Shown one piece after another: positions 1-10,805 of a stretch of DNA of 64,000 bases. The notes under the pieces were generated by a model, which saw only the letters and a program-made list of their open reading frames with translations, was not told the DNA's origin and did not search any database. A program made the translations under genes and the position numbers. Within the stretch, counting starts at the first letter, position 1. Each line of letters begins with the position of its first letter. The DNA comes from Verrucomicrobia bacterium S94 (GTDB lineage Bacteria > Verrucomicrobiota > Kiritimatiellia > Kiritimatiellales > Pontiellaceae): contig CP036201.1 of NCBI GenBank assembly GCA_004299845.1, positions 3,906,001-3,970,000 of the forward strand. The letters are read 5' to 3'.

Positions 1-3000
1 CCGCAAAGTTGATCCAGCCTGTGTCGTCGGGTGCTGCTCCCGATTCGCCGTAATCGTTGTAGTAAGCGGAGAGGATCGGGGTAAAGCGGTATACCTCATC
101 CTGCGGTCCGTCGAGTTCAATCAGATCGGGCAGGCTCAGACGCGAATCGATGCCGATAATGCCGTCGGCTTCGGAGGCGATTTCTCCACTGGGCAGAAAG
201 CCGAGCACGCCGGCCAGCGGTTTGTCGATATTGGCGCAGGCGGTGGTGATACCCAGGCAGAGACCGCGTTCGCTGTTGCCGCAGCTGTCGTTGACCGTCG
301 GTTTGTAGAACAGTGATTTCGGACTGATGACGGCGTTCCAGTATTCGAGGGTTTTATCCGGAGCACCATCAATGTCGGCACTTAGAATTTCACCCATGCA
401 GTCGAATTTCATCTCTTCATATTCGAGGTCGAAGTTGCTTGGGAAGAAAAGGGAGACAAGCCCCTGCACCCGGGACTCCTGCGGTTTTCCGGAGAGATAG
501 GACAGACCGTATTGGCTGAAGTTGTGGAGGTATCCGTAAATGTAAAGGGTTTGAGGGAATGTTCCCGGCGAGGCTTCGTGAATACCGGTTACCCCGGACG
601 GGCGGAGGTAATATTTTGCGCGGTCGGTCAGCCACCAGGTGCCCGACGGTGTTCCGCCCAGAACGGACTCCGCCGGATAGGAGGCATCAATACCGGTCAA
701 CACATTCAGACCGGCATAATGGGCATAGCCGTTGCGGTAGTCTTCGGCACCGGAATAATGTCCGGGACGTTCCATTTCAGAGCTTTTGGCATGGGCGCCG
801 GAAAGGAGGATAACCCCTGGGCCGAAGTTGTCGGTGACCGGAAGAACGGACTGATCGCCGCGAATAAAGTGGCCCGCCATACAGAACTGGCCTTTATGAA
901 AATCCATTGCGCGCTGGGCATAATAGCCCGCTTTATTTTTGCCCCATTCAATATCGAGGCTGTTGAGCTCCACCGGCTGAAGCAGGCCGCCGTCTTTACT
1001 GAAAGCTGCCGGAGAGTTCGCATACATCTGAACCGGGGTTGCACCGCCGGGATCGGCGCAGGTGTGTGCCGGGCAGGTGGGGTTGTATTCAATCTGCATA
1101 TCGGTGGTGTTCCGCAGTTCGCTGCCGGTATCCACGAGATCCTCTGCAATCATGATGGAGGATGAGTCTAGCCATTGCACAACAGGACCATAGGGGAAGT
1201 GCGTGTGGAAACTTCCGGGATCAAGTGAAATATCCACTGTCATGCGGGCATCCTGGGAGGGCCCGGGGTTGACCTGAATATCGGAATTCACTCCGGCCAC
1301 CGCTGTATAGTATTCAGCGTTAGAGCGTTTGATAGCGAGATCAGGTGATGTCAGCGAAGGTTTAGCAACGGCTAACTGTACATGGTCACTTTCGCGAGTG
1401 AAGGTAATACTGCCGGTTTGGGTAAAATCCAGCGTTCCATTGGCCGGATCCCAGGTGATATCCTGCACATCAATCCATAACGGTTTGGTTTCTTCGGTAA
1501 TTTTAAAAGGGCCGGGTGATGTCAGCACGTATTTCGGTTTGAGACTGGAATCCAGCGATACGGAGCCGAAGGTATATGTAGACTGCATCACATATTCGTT
1601 CGCCGTGGAGATCCCAGGCCGGCGGGCATCCGCAACCGGATGTCCGCGTAAGCCCCGGCCGTGCTCAGGGTGAGGTCATTCGGCAGCGTATACTGAAGAC
1701 CGGCCATGGTAACGGGATTCGGAACCGCTACGGTGATGGTCTGGGTTTCTGAGGGGTGAATGGAATAGTTGAGTGAAACCGGATCCTTGATCACATCGAG
1801 ATTATTGAAGACAAAGCTGTATCCGGAAATCGTTCCGCTGCCGCTGATGGTGTGCAGGGTATCGGAAGTCCGGGTCCAGTCGGTGACGGTGATGTCGGTT
1901 TCAACATCGTCGAAAAAGAGTTTGCCGGAATACTGGTTGATGGTGAGCGGCAGGGTCCGGGTGTTGTTGTTTTCCCGGCCCTCATCAATTTGGTTGCCGG
2001 CGTCGGCTTCGATAAGAACAGTGTAGTTGTTTTTCGTGAATTTTTCGGTGCCGGGAATATAGAAGTTTGCGGTCCAGTCATCTTCCTGCGCTTCCAGTGC
2101 CGGGAAAGTGATATTCCGGGTTACGCTGTTGGAGAAAACCGGCGAGGCTCCATCGAGAATAGTGAAGCGGTAGGAAATACCCGGATAGGATTCGGTTACC
2201 TGTCCGCTGCGCAACGTGGTCTGGATCTCAATCGGAATATTTCGAGTGCCGAGTGTAGTTTTCCAGATATTGTTGGTATTCGCGGCAAAGAGATAATCGG
2301 CATCATGAAGGAAGAGGTCGGCATCGGAAAAGATCCGGATATCATCGAATTCCCGGCCGTCGGTCGGCCAGCTGTAATTGTCTACCTGCTGAAACTTGAT
2401 ATAAGGGGTTCCGGTCAGGGCCATGCCGTTCTGTGCTGCCAGATCGTTAATATCGAGGTTGAAAGTCTGCCAGCCGGTAGTGCCGTTGGGCAGATCAAAA
2501 ATTTTGGTGAATGACGAGCCGCTGTCATTACTCAGGAAAATGCCGTCGCCGGCATGGAGTTCCTCCCGGATGCCCGATGTTTAAAGCTGAGTGTGAGTGG
2601 ATCGTAATCTTCGATGTCGACCACCATCACAACGCTGTTGGTTGCGGTCTGTCCGGCAGAAAGGTTGTCGTCCATCCGCATGACCATGTTGGTGGCAATG
2701 TCCAGTTCCTGGACATAGGTCAGACTGGACGGTGAGGCACCGGATGCTGATCCGGCTGCCGGGTATCCACTTATGGCGTATCCGCCGATGCTTTGTCCGA
2801 ATGCCGTCTGCTGCGGATGGGAGCCGGAGGTGCTGTAGCGCGCCGAGTTGTTCCAGGCGGCACCGATCAGGTAGTATTTGCCCTCCTTCAGGACAGTGTT
2901 GAGTGTGCCGTAGACATAGTTGGTGCCAATGGATGCGGTAACCGTGTTGGAGGAGATTAGTGAATAGGTTCCGTTTGCCGTGGAACTTTCATACACCAGA

Positions 3001-3356
3001 AACTGCACGGAGGTGGATTGCGAGCGGCCCAGATAGAAACCCTGGCGGGTGAGTTCCACGGTTTGGTCGCACTGGAAAAAGTTTCCCCTCATACGGTTGC
3101 TGCCGGTGTAGTGGCTGGGGTTGAAAAGCGGGCCGGGAATATTCTCTGTAATCACCGTGTCGGTATCTCCACGCAGTTCAATGCGTCCTTCCGGGGAGGA
3201 GTTATACACCCACAGGATATTATTCGGCAGAGTCGCTTTGTCGAAATCTTCGCGGATCGGCGGAGCCATCGAATATGCGCTCCGGGTGGTGATCAATAAA
3301 ATTATCAGACAGAAAAGCCGGGATAATCGAACTGAACCGGAAGGAAGAGTTTTCAT
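1..3356 (-). CDS. Large secreted protein, CARDB-like region, two frameshifts, 3' end outside window
   Basis: The start at 3356 follows a GGAAAAAG ribosome site and opens with a signal peptide (basic n-region, hydrophobic LFCLIILLITT, cleavage near SAYS-M). Residues 1-265 lie in one frame to about 2570. The protein then continues in a second frame to about 1605 and in a third frame off the left edge. At each junction (GGG near 2570 and GGG near 1605) one extra G restores a continuous protein. The middle part, with YRFTILDGASPVFSN and a DEGRENNNTR turn, looks like the CARDB/adhesion-type beta-sandwich found in surface proteins. The last ~500 visible residues have paired Cys, Gly and aromatic residues but I recognise no family. 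It is probably exported to the periplasm, cell surface or medium. Function is unknown. The breaks are more likely sequencing indels than decay, because all three segments keep protein-like composition. Confidence 0.6.
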
Positions 3357-3577
3357 TACTTTTTCCTTTTTTTAAATTCCGGAGGTGTCGGCTAATGTAT
3401 AAATGTATAGCCGGTAAGCTCCTCTCTTTGTTTTCCTCAATAAGTGCAAGCTAGGGTTGAGGCTCATTATTGTCAATATTAAGTATATTAGGATTTAATA
3501 TAATTTATGGGGTATCATCCGCGATACGTCGGTTTATTTTGATTTATCGGGTTACAGGAATCGGGTATCGCTTGTTT

Positions 3578-4234
3578 ATGAAAACAGGATTAATCATCAG
3601 TCTGGTGGCTTTTTATGCTGTGCGTGTTGTGGCTCAGCTGGAGTGGGATCAGGAATTTATCCGGCTGAAGGCACACCCGCTGCAGGAAAAGATGCAGATC
3701 GAATTCAACTACCGGAATGTCGGGGATCAGCCGGTGAAGATTGTCCGTATGGATTCTTCCTGCGGCTGCCTGGTTCCGCAGAAGGGACCGCGCACGGTGG
3801 CTCCGGGAGAGTCGGGATCGATTACGGCTGAATTCATGTTACGCGGCCGAAGCGGAAAGCAGAAAAAGCATATTCTGGTTACCACTGATCGTAATGCGCA
3901 GGTTCCCTATCGGCTCGATATTGAGGTGGATATTCCCGGCAGTTACCTTCCGTCGGTTAAACGGGTAATCTGGGAACGTGCGGAAACTTATGAATCCCGC
4001 ACCGTCAGGCTGACGAACCATTATCATGAACCGATCAACCTGATCGAGGTGCTTCCAAGCATTGGTACGCTCAGAACAGAACTGAAGACGGTCAAACCGG
4101 GGTTTGAATATGATCTCACGATCACCCCCGAACCCGGTGTGAAAAATCTTCGGGCATTTATTCGACTGAAACCCGAACCGCTTTCTGAAATGCAGAAGCC
4201 CCGGGATTTTAAGGTGTATGTCTTTGTGCGGTGA
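3578..4234 (+). CDS. DUF1573 family exported protein
   Basis: Predicted product of 218 residues. Residues 1-19 form a signal peptide (IISLVAFYA core, cleavage after VVA). The SSCGC motif at about 60-64, followed by a PG-x-SG turn and a FMLRGRSGKQKKHILVTTD stretch, is the hallmark of DUF1573. This is an Ig-like (ASH/MSP-type) domain common in exported proteins of Bacteroidetes and PVC bacteria, and its function is not known. An in-frame start at 3470 would add 36 residues ahead of the signal peptide, so I prefer 3578 although its ribosome site is weak. It is divergent from the secreted protein at 3356, and the 220 bp between them must hold both promoters. Confidence 0.7.
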   Translation: MKTGLIISLVAFYAVRVVAQLEWDQEFIRLKAHPLQEKMQIEFNYRNVGDQPVKIVRMDSSCGCLVPQKGPRTVAPGESGSITAEFMLRGRSGKQKKHILVTTDRNAQVPYRLDIEVDIPGSYLPSVKRVIWERAETYESRTVRLTNHYHEPINLIEVLPSIGTLRTELKTVKPGFEYDLTITPEPGVKNLRAFIRLKPEPLSEMQKPRDFKVYVFVR

Positions 4235-4380
4235 AACGGATTTAATTTAAAAACACACCGTTTAAAACGTGTATTGGTATGCATATATTTATAAATTTAA
4301 AAAGATGCTAATTAGTCTTGTTGTCTGAGAAAACCCTTTTAGTGTCCGTCTCTAAGAAAAGATGTGAAAAGGGAGGGCAC

Positions 4381-5610
4381 ATGGCATCGCAGGCAACAAT
4401 CCTTATTCCGGGAATTAAAGGGACTAAACTGCTGAATTCCAACGAGGTGAATCATGACACCATCTGGTCGGGGATTCAGAGTAACTTTGAATCAATCGAC
4501 GATCTGACGCTGACCAGGAGTTATCGGAACCGATATTATGACGAGGCGCTGGAGTGTATTATTCAGCCCAGCGAGGTGGAACAGCTCGCTTATGGAGAGC
4601 TTGTACAGGAGCTGCGGAAAACTTCGAGCCGTCCGGTTTATATTTTCAACTATGACTGGCGCTACTCCAATGTGGAAAACGGCGAACGGCTGCGGGACTA
4701 TATCGGATACCTGATTGCCAAATCAAAAGCCCGCCGCCGGGTGGATCCGAATCAGCCGGTATTTTCTTCGTTCGATTTTATCACGCACAGTATGGGCAAT
4801 CAGGTGTTGCGTTCGTATCTGAATCTGGATGGATTCCGGTATGTTAATAAAGCGGTGCTCACCGTGCCGCCGTTTCGGGGATCGCTTGAGATTATTTCGG
4901 CATTGATTAAAGGCGAAGGGCTTTTTGCCGGAACCAGAGAAAGCATGCGGAAACTGGTGCGCACCTGGCCCGGTGCCCTGGAACTGCTTCCCCGTTATGC
5001 CGGGGCCTCGCGTTTTGAAAACGGAGCGGCACACAACTTCTTCAACATTAATCACTGGCAGGAGAATCTGGTGCAGATTAAACCGGATGATTCCGATGAA
5101 AAGATTGCGCGGAAGGAAAAACTGAGGGCGCTGATCCGCCGCGGAAAAAAGATGGTGGAGCAGGAAATGGTGGATCTTGATCAGCTTTCCGCGGCCGACA
5201 GAAAACGGATGCTGATTGTGGTTCGCGACGGGTTTAAAACCATGCAGTCCATACAGGTGCTCAAAGATGTTCCGTCTCCCGGACCGGCGAATCTGTTCAA
5301 CCTTTCACAGGTAGCTGTCAGCAAAGACGGCGACGGTGCTGTGGCGCATGCCAGCTCCTGCTGTTATGCCCGCCCAGACGGTTCCGGTGTTCAGACGGTT
5401 GCATTAATGAAAGATTTCTGGGCCAACGACAACAGCCACGGTTTTGTGCTGAACGAAGGACGTATGCAACGTCTGATTCAGCGTTTTCTCTATTCCGATG
5501 CCCCGTTCGATTACCGGATTCCCGGAAACTCTGTCCGTGAAGTGATCGGGCTGGATAAACGCGGATGGGGCCACAACCTCTCGCGCTGGGGATTGGTGCT
5601 TAAAGATTGA
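4381..5610 (+). CDS. LCAT-like alpha/beta hydrolase
   Basis: 409 residues starting at an ATG just after GGGAGGGC; an earlier in-frame TTG at 4318 has no such site. The N-terminus ILIPGIKGTKL and the downstream YIFNYDWRYS are typical of the lecithin:cholesterol acyltransferase (PF02450) branch of alpha/beta hydrolases. The nucleophile elbow is THSMGN at 135-140 (Ser137). Candidate acid and base are Asp in DGDGAV (317-321) and His353 in NSHGFV. There is no signal peptide, so it should act in the cytoplasm or on the inner leaflet as a lipase, esterase or acyltransferase. Substrate is unknown. The lipoprotein gene starts 20 bp downstream with the same kind of ribosome site, and a large membrane protein follows, suggesting one functional unit. 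Confidence 0.7.
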   Translation: MASQATILIPGIKGTKLLNSNEVNHDTIWSGIQSNFESIDDLTLTRSYRNRYYDEALECIIQPSEVEQLAYGELVQELRKTSSRPVYIFNYDWRYSNVENGERLRDYIGYLIAKSKARRRVDPNQPVFSSFDFITHSMGNQVLRSYLNLDGFRYVNKAVLTVPPFRGSLEIISALIKGEGLFAGTRESMRKLVRTWPGALELLPRYAGASRFENGAAHNFFNINHWQENLVQIKPDDSDEKIARKEKLRALIRRGKKMVEQEMVDLDQLSAADRKRMLIVVRDGFKTMQSIQVLKDVPSPGPANLFNLSQVAVSKDGDGAVAHASSCCYARPDGSGVQTVALMKDFWANDNSHGFVLNEGRMQRLIQRFLYSDAPFDYRIPGNSVREVIGLDKRGWGHNLSRWGLVLKD

Positions 5611-5630
5611 ATATTGAAAGGGAGGGCGTG

Positions 5631-6458
5631 ATGAAAATCATCATTTATCTGGCTGTGATTATTGTGTCTGTTTCGGGGTGTGAAACCACCGGCAGGAGCA
5701 CATCCCGGGAGATCAGTCCCGGTTATTATCCTATTGATCCGCTGCCGGTGCAGTTGGCTAAGCCGGACGGTTATGAACCGGTAAAAATGAACGAAGCAAT
5801 TCTGGCGGTTCTTCCGGATGAAACCATGCGCCTTTCGGTGGGATCGTTCGATTCTTCCGGTGGAATTACCTATGGGCCGGCGGGTGGAAACTTCAGCAAA
5901 GGCAGCTATGTGGTCGTGCTCGATTATATCAAGTATACGACGTTGCCGGTGGGGATTCTGGAAACGGGGACAGCGTCGAATACTATGCTGCAGGCGGTGG
6001 AGTATGGGACAGATGCGCCGATGTCCACCGGGCTGTTTACCGGCGTCGGCCTGCGGTTGACCGCAAATCTGAGTGTGCTGAAATCGAATGTGGACCTTAG
6101 CAGTCTCTTTGCTGTCGGGGTGGCGGCTGAAGCAAAACAGGTATCGGGTTCAATGGTGATTCAAACGCTGGGAATCAGTGGAGAGCCGGTTTCGACGATG
6201 CTGCCGATGCCCAGCGAAATCAGTCGGTCAAGTATTCAGAATGCCATGCTGGCGCTGGGGGCTATCAAGGCTAAATTATATGAAGAGGATATTACCATTA
6301 CCCCCCGTATTCTCGGCTTTAACAACACCTATTGCAAAACGCCGGAATCGATAAGCTATTTTACGGCTTCTCTCCTGAATCTTCCGTCTCCGTACCCGCC
6401 CGTTAATCTGGTGCAGGTTTTTGCAGCACAGGCAGATGCTGATGATCATGGGCTGTAA
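5631..6458 (+). CDS. Predicted lipoprotein of the hydrolase cluster
   Basis: 275 residues from an ATG preceded by GGGAGGGCGTG. The N-terminus MKIIIYLAVIIVSVSGC is a lipoprotein signal with a VSGC lipobox, so Cys17 should be lipidated. The mature part has no family I recognise. It holds short hydrophobic glycine-rich stretches (LPVGILETGTAS, GLFTGVGLRL) and few charges, consistent with a beta-rich envelope domain. It sits between the LCAT-like hydrolase and the 1000-residue membrane protein and probably belongs to the same transcript. Role unknown; it might anchor or receive a partner at the membrane. Confidence 0.65.
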   Translation: MKIIIYLAVIIVSVSGCETTGRSTSREISPGYYPIDPLPVQLAKPDGYEPVKMNEAILAVLPDETMRLSVGSFDSSGGITYGPAGGNFSKGSYVVVLDYIKYTTLPVGILETGTASNTMLQAVEYGTDAPMSTGLFTGVGLRLTANLSVLKSNVDLSSLFAVGVAAEAKQVSGSMVIQTLGISGEPVSTMLPMPSEISRSSIQNAMLALGAIKAKLYEEDITITPRILGFNNTYCKTPESISYFTASLLNLPSPYPPVNLVQVFAAQADADDHGL

Positions 6459-6567
6459 AGCAGTTCTACTCAATCCGGTTAAGGCCGGATGGTTATAAAC
6501 GGTACAGGCCGTATGGCCGGTATGAAATGATCCCGGTTCGCCAGGAAAACGTGAATGAAGGGGCATC

Positions 6568-9500
6568 ATGAAACTGTTAGGCACCGGTTCCGGTCCGATT
6601 CCGGCGAGCAATGTGATTCTGCTGTTCAGCGCGATTATCGGCGCACTGATATCGAGCACCCGCACCACCCTGAAATCTCATCGGCCTGTTATTCCGGAAG
6701 AGGCTGTCGTGGAACGGACGGACAGTCAGGTAGCTGCGCGGCTTTGGGAGGATCCCTTTGATGTGCTTGAGCGATGGGAGTTGCTAGCGTCAAAGGGCCG
6801 GGTTGAACTCAGGTCTCTGCAGGCAATTCTGGCCGCCAGACCGAACAAACTGATTATTCCGGTAATCACTGATGACGAACATTATCCGGAGATGAGGGAA
6901 AACCGGATTCAGCAACGCTACGCCATACTGGCGGCTCTGAGCACCTCAAATTATAAGCCGGGAAATCCGAAAAAAATGGGGATTGGCGAGCTGGTAATTG
7001 ACGGTGTCACTATTGGGGTGCCGTATGATTGGTTTTCACTGGATAAATCCAAACCGGCGGTTTATCCGGACGGGGGAATTAACGGGATTGATCCCGCCTA
7101 TAAACAACCGGGCAATATGTCCAATCATGAATTCGAGCATGTATGTGTTCTCTGGCTGCGCAGTGACTTAAAGGCGAAGGACTGGGCCGAAAGGGATGCC
7201 GAAATAAAAACAGCTGAATCGTTCGCGAACATCTGGAGAAAGAAGACTGATGCATTGGGGAATGCCTGTGCCTCGATGAAGCACCGGATCAGCAGGCTTG
7301 AGGCCGTCAGCAGAGCTCTTGGCCGATTTAAGGAAAATAAACTGGCCGATGCCGGAACGATGAACGGAATTAAAAGTCTGTATCCGGTTCCTGTCTGCAG
7401 TGTCTTTTCGCCATGGGCCACTGCGGATAATTATCTGCTGAATGCAGATCTCACAGACGGCAACCGTTTTAATGAACTGATGGATAAAAAATATGACAGC
7501 AGAACCGCGATCGGGCGCAGCGCACTGGCGGAACTGCGTAAGGAAATGCTTTATTTCCACGGCATTCATTTCAACCGTACTGTACAGAAAGACAAACGTG
7601 TCGCTGAAGTGCTGGTCAATGAACTGGTACGGCGGGGAGCAATTGTGCCGTCGGGCAATAGAGAGGAATCGGCGGCCCGCATCGTTTTGATCGGGGAATG
7701 GGATTCTGTGTTCAGTCGGGCGCTTTCAACCACATTCGCGCTGGAATACCTGGGAATAATGGGGCGGCCGGCGTACCAGTGGCCGGCTGAAATTGAGGTT
7801 TTTGAATATTTGCGAGGAATCGACGGGCTCATACCCGGTGCGGAACATAACGACGTCCCGTCATCCGGCAGCGGCACGCGAGACGGACAGAGCGTATATC
7901 AGACCTTAGGCAAACGGTATCCGGACGGAGCAAGCCAGTATGACTATCTCCGGCGATTGGCCGACCGTATTCAGCATATCAATACCGATGAACACAAAGT
8001 TACGGCGGTCGGCATTTTTGGCAGTGATCCGTATGATAAACTGCTGATTCTCCGGGCACTGCGAGGGAAAATTCCCGATGCGGTATTTTTTACGACCGAT
8101 CTTGACGCCCGCTTTTTTCATGGAGAAGAATTGAAGTGGACTCGCGGACTGGTGGTGGGTTCCAGTTATGGACTTGAGCTTGCTCCTGCGCTGCAGCAAC
8201 GGACGGCACCGTTCCCGAATACTTATCAGACCGGGATTTATGCGACCATGTTTACGGTCCTTAACGGAGCACCCTGGGCGTTCAATATTGATGATTATGA
8301 GCCGCGCATTTTTGAGATCGGTCTGCAGGGGGCCGTCGATATATCCAATCGGGAAAAACAGTTGGGCGATTTTTTTCTGCCGCTGCATCCGGAGCCGGAT
8401 AATCTGTGGAGAAAACAGGTCTTCAATCTGCTGGTCCTGCTGGGTCTGGGGGTTGCCGTTCCTGCATTGCTTCTCGGTCTGTTCGGCTTTTTTAAAACCG
8501 AAAAAGAAAATCCGGATATGTCAAAGTCGGCTCTTTACTGGCTGCTTTATGCCGTTTTATGCGGTTGGGCGATCATCTCATTTTTCAGAAAAGTCGTTGA
8601 AAGTGCAGCGGGATCCTATGGAGGAGAGCCTCTGTCATTTTCCGGCGGGATATCCATCTGGCCGTCGCTCATGATCCGTATTCTGGTTTTTATATTTTCA
8701 CTCTTTTTTATCATCAGAACCTATTTTTCCATTCGTAGCGATTCTTGTTCAATCGCTTCAGAATTCGGATTTGACACCGGATCGCTGAACAAAAAAGAAT
8801 ACGGATTTCTGAAGAATCTTCTGTGGCCGTTCCAGCGGCGGGGAACAGAACCCGACATTTCTCAGATCTGGAGTGCGTACAGCTGCCGCCGTGGAATAGG
8901 CTGGATTTACGTTGTACTTTTTCTTGCCACATTTATATACGGCAGAATGGCTTCGCTGGTTGTCCGTTGCGACCCTCCGTTTGTTCCGTACCGGGGACTG
9001 CCTGCACTGGAAGCACATGAAAGTACACTCCGTCTGGCGTTGCTGAGTATGATTCTTCTCTGCGGAATTACGGTTTATACCCTGTTGCGCAGTACTCGAC
9101 TTATCTGCAGTCTCTATCACCGTGGGAAAAAAAGCTTTGAATCGTGTTCCTGGATGCAGAGCGGACTGCCGGCTTCGGAGTGCCGGATTCATCTGAATAA
9201 TATTTTTCTCGTGGGCCGTGTGACGGAGACCACGGGGCGGATTATTATCTATCCGTTTGTCGTGCTTTTTCTGATGATTTTTTCCCGGTATTCTTTCATC
9301 GATCTGTGGGACTGGCCGCTTCCGCTGGCCGCTGTTGTCGGTCTGATCGTATTGTCCGCACTTTTTTCAGCGGTTTACCTGAGATATAAAACCAAGGAAA
9401 TTCAGAAACGCGCAATTGATCTGCTCCAGATGCAAAAACTGAAAAAACCGGGAAAACGGGATGATATTAACCGGTGCATCGAACAGATTGCCGGGTATGA

Positions 9501-9630
9501 TCGCGGGGCGTTTGCTCCATTGTCGAGTAATCCCATCCTTCTGGCCGTATTAACGCCGTTCGGGGTATCGGGGCGGTTACGATCCTCCAGAGCATCATTG
9601 CCGGGCTGTAAAAAGAGGTCGTTGTGTTGA
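6568..9630 (+). CDS. Large multi-pass membrane protein of unknown function, C-terminus frameshifted
   Basis: About 1015 residues. One membrane segment near residues 16-32 is followed by a soluble region of ~590 residues and then about seven membrane segments between ~620 and ~960 (for example LLVLLGLGVAVPALLLGL and IYVVLFLATFIYG). The soluble part contains KVTAVGIFGSDPYDKLLIL and DAVFFTTDLDARFF, which read like the Rossmann-type repeats of type I periplasmic ligand-binding domains. That is a resemblance only. The last ~20 residues are out of frame: adding one G to the G4 run at 9562-9565 gives a hydrophobic end (ILQSIIAGL) stopping at 9611. Third gene of the hydrolase/lipoprotein cluster, 109 bp after the lipoprotein gene. 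Function unknown. Confidence 0.65.
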   Translation: MKLLGTGSGPIPASNVILLFSAIIGALISSTRTTLKSHRPVIPEEAVVERTDSQVAARLWEDPFDVLERWELLASKGRVELRSLQAILAARPNKLIIPVITDDEHYPEMRENRIQQRYAILAALSTSNYKPGNPKKMGIGELVIDGVTIGVPYDWFSLDKSKPAVYPDGGINGIDPAYKQPGNMSNHEFEHVCVLWLRSDLKAKDWAERDAEIKTAESFANIWRKKTDALGNACASMKHRISRLEAVSRALGRFKENKLADAGTMNGIKSLYPVPVCSVFSPWATADNYLLNADLTDGNRFNELMDKKYDSRTAIGRSALAELRKEMLYFHGIHFNRTVQKDKRVAEVLVNELVRRGAIVPSGNREESAARIVLIGEWDSVFSRALSTTFALEYLGIMGRPAYQWPAEIEVFEYLRGIDGLIPGAEHNDVPSSGSGTRDGQSVYQTLGKRYPDGASQYDYLRRLADRIQHINTDEHKVTAVGIFGSDPYDKLLILRALRGKIPDAVFFTTDLDARFFHGEELKWTRGLVVGSSYGLELAPALQQRTAPFPNTYQTGIYATMFTVLNGAPWAFNIDDYEPRIFEIGLQGAVDISNREKQLGDFFLPLHPEPDNLWRKQVFNLLVLLGLGVAVPALLLGLFGFFKTEKENPDMSKSALYWLLYAVLCGWAIISFFRKVVESAAGSYGGEPLSFSGGISIWPSLMIRILVFIFSLFFIIRTYFSIRSDSCSIASEFGFDTGSLNKKEYGFLKNLLWPFQRRGTEPDISQIWSAYSCRRGIGWIYVVLFLATFIYGRMASLVVRCDPPFVPYRGLPALEAHESTLRLALLSMILLCGITVYTLLRSTRLICSLYHRGKKSFESCSWMQSGLPASECRIHLNNIFLVGRVTETTGRIIIYPFVVLFLMIFSRYSFIDLWDWPLPLAAVVGLIVLSALFSAVYLRYKTKEIQKRAIDLLQMQKLKKPGKRDDINRCIEQIAGYDRGAFAPLSSNPILLAVLTPFGVSGRLRSSRASLPGCKKRSLC

Positions 9631-9742
9631 ATCCGCCGGTTCGGTCGTTCCGGTTTTGAGGGTTTATTGGATTTGTATAGGGGGCGCGGAATCGGTAAAA
9701 AGTTCCATTCTTTCTGAAAACGAATGATTTGGAGCACTTTAA

Positions 9743-10705
9743 ATGAGAATTCTGACGGGTATTCAGCCTTCGGGCAAACTGCATATCGGCAATTATTTCG
9801 GGGCGATCAAGCCGGCGACGGAACTGCAGGAACAGGGTGACGCCTATATTTTTATCGCGAATTATCATGCGCTGACAACGGTGCATGACGGACCGGCGCT
9901 GCGGGAAATGACAAAAGATGTGGCGCTGGACTATCTGGCGTGCGGCATTGATCCGGAGAAAACGGCGTTGTATCGGCAGAGCGATCTGCCGGAAGTACAG
10001 GAGCTGGCGTGGCTGCTGTCGGTGGTCTGTCCGATGGGGCTGCTGGAGCGCTGCCATTCCTATAAGGACAAGATCGCGAAAGGATTCGCGACGACGCACG
10101 GCCTTTTCGCCTATCCGGTACTGATGGCCGCGGATATTCTGGCGGTGCAGGGTGAAGTGGTGCCGGTGGGCAAGGACCAGAAACAGCACTTGGAAGTGAC
10201 TCGCGATCTGGCGATTAAGTTCAATAACCAATATGGTGAAGTTTTCACGATTCCGGAAGCGGCGATCCGCGAAAATGTGGCGGTGGTGCCGGGGATTGAC
10301 GGGCAGAAAATGTCGAAGTCGTATGACAACACCATCGAAATTTTTGCCGAGGGCAAACCGCTGAAAAAGCGGGTCATGTCTATTGTAACCGACAGTAAAG
10401 GGCTGGAGGATCCGAAGGAGCCGGAAGGCGACAATGTTTTTGCACTGTATAAACTGTTTGCTTCCGAAGAGGAACAGCTTGATCTGGCGGCGCGATATCG
10501 GGCCGGCGGGCTGGGTTATGGCCACGCCAAGCAGGAACTGCTGGAAAAAATCAATGAGCATTTCGGGCCGATCCGTGAAAAACGCCGGGAATTGGCGGCC
10601 AATATGGATTATGTGGAAGACGTGCTGAAGACCGGTGCGGAAAAGGCGCGGGTGCTTGCCCGTGCAACCTTGCAGAAAGCGCGTCAGGCCGCCGGGCTCG
10701 AATGA
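9743..10705 (+). CDS. trpS: Tryptophan--tRNA ligase
   Basis: Charges tRNA-Trp with tryptophan in the cytoplasm. The 320-residue protein has the class I signatures HIGN (14-17) and KMSKS (189-193), with the TrpRS-typical LTGIQPSGKLHIGNYFG start. Length is normal for the bacterial enzyme. The ATG follows GGAGCACTTTAA. I see no tryptophan-rich leader or T-box in the preceding 110 bp, so no specific regulation can be read. It is followed after 100 bp by scpA on the same strand. Confidence 0.97.
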   Translation: MRILTGIQPSGKLHIGNYFGAIKPATELQEQGDAYIFIANYHALTTVHDGPALREMTKDVALDYLACGIDPEKTALYRQSDLPEVQELAWLLSVVCPMGLLERCHSYKDKIAKGFATTHGLFAYPVLMAADILAVQGEVVPVGKDQKQHLEVTRDLAIKFNNQYGEVFTIPEAAIRENVAVVPGIDGQKMSKSYDNTIEIFAEGKPLKKRVMSIVTDSKGLEDPKEPEGDNVFALYKLFASEEEQLDLAARYRAGGLGYGHAKQELLEKINEHFGPIREKRRELAANMDYVEDVLKTGAEKARVLARATLQKARQAAGLE

Positions 10706-10805
10706 GTTTTGAATGGAATGCTGAGGTGTGGGGCTGCGACGGGCTGTTTAGGAAAGTCCGTCTTCTGAGTTCCAGGCCTCATCATTCGTCATGCTGAAGC
10801 TGTAA

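Noticed and set aside
9631-9742. Tryptophan leader peptide or T-box before trpS
   Set aside because: No run of Trp codons, no T-box sequence and no terminator/antiterminator pair in the 112 bp.
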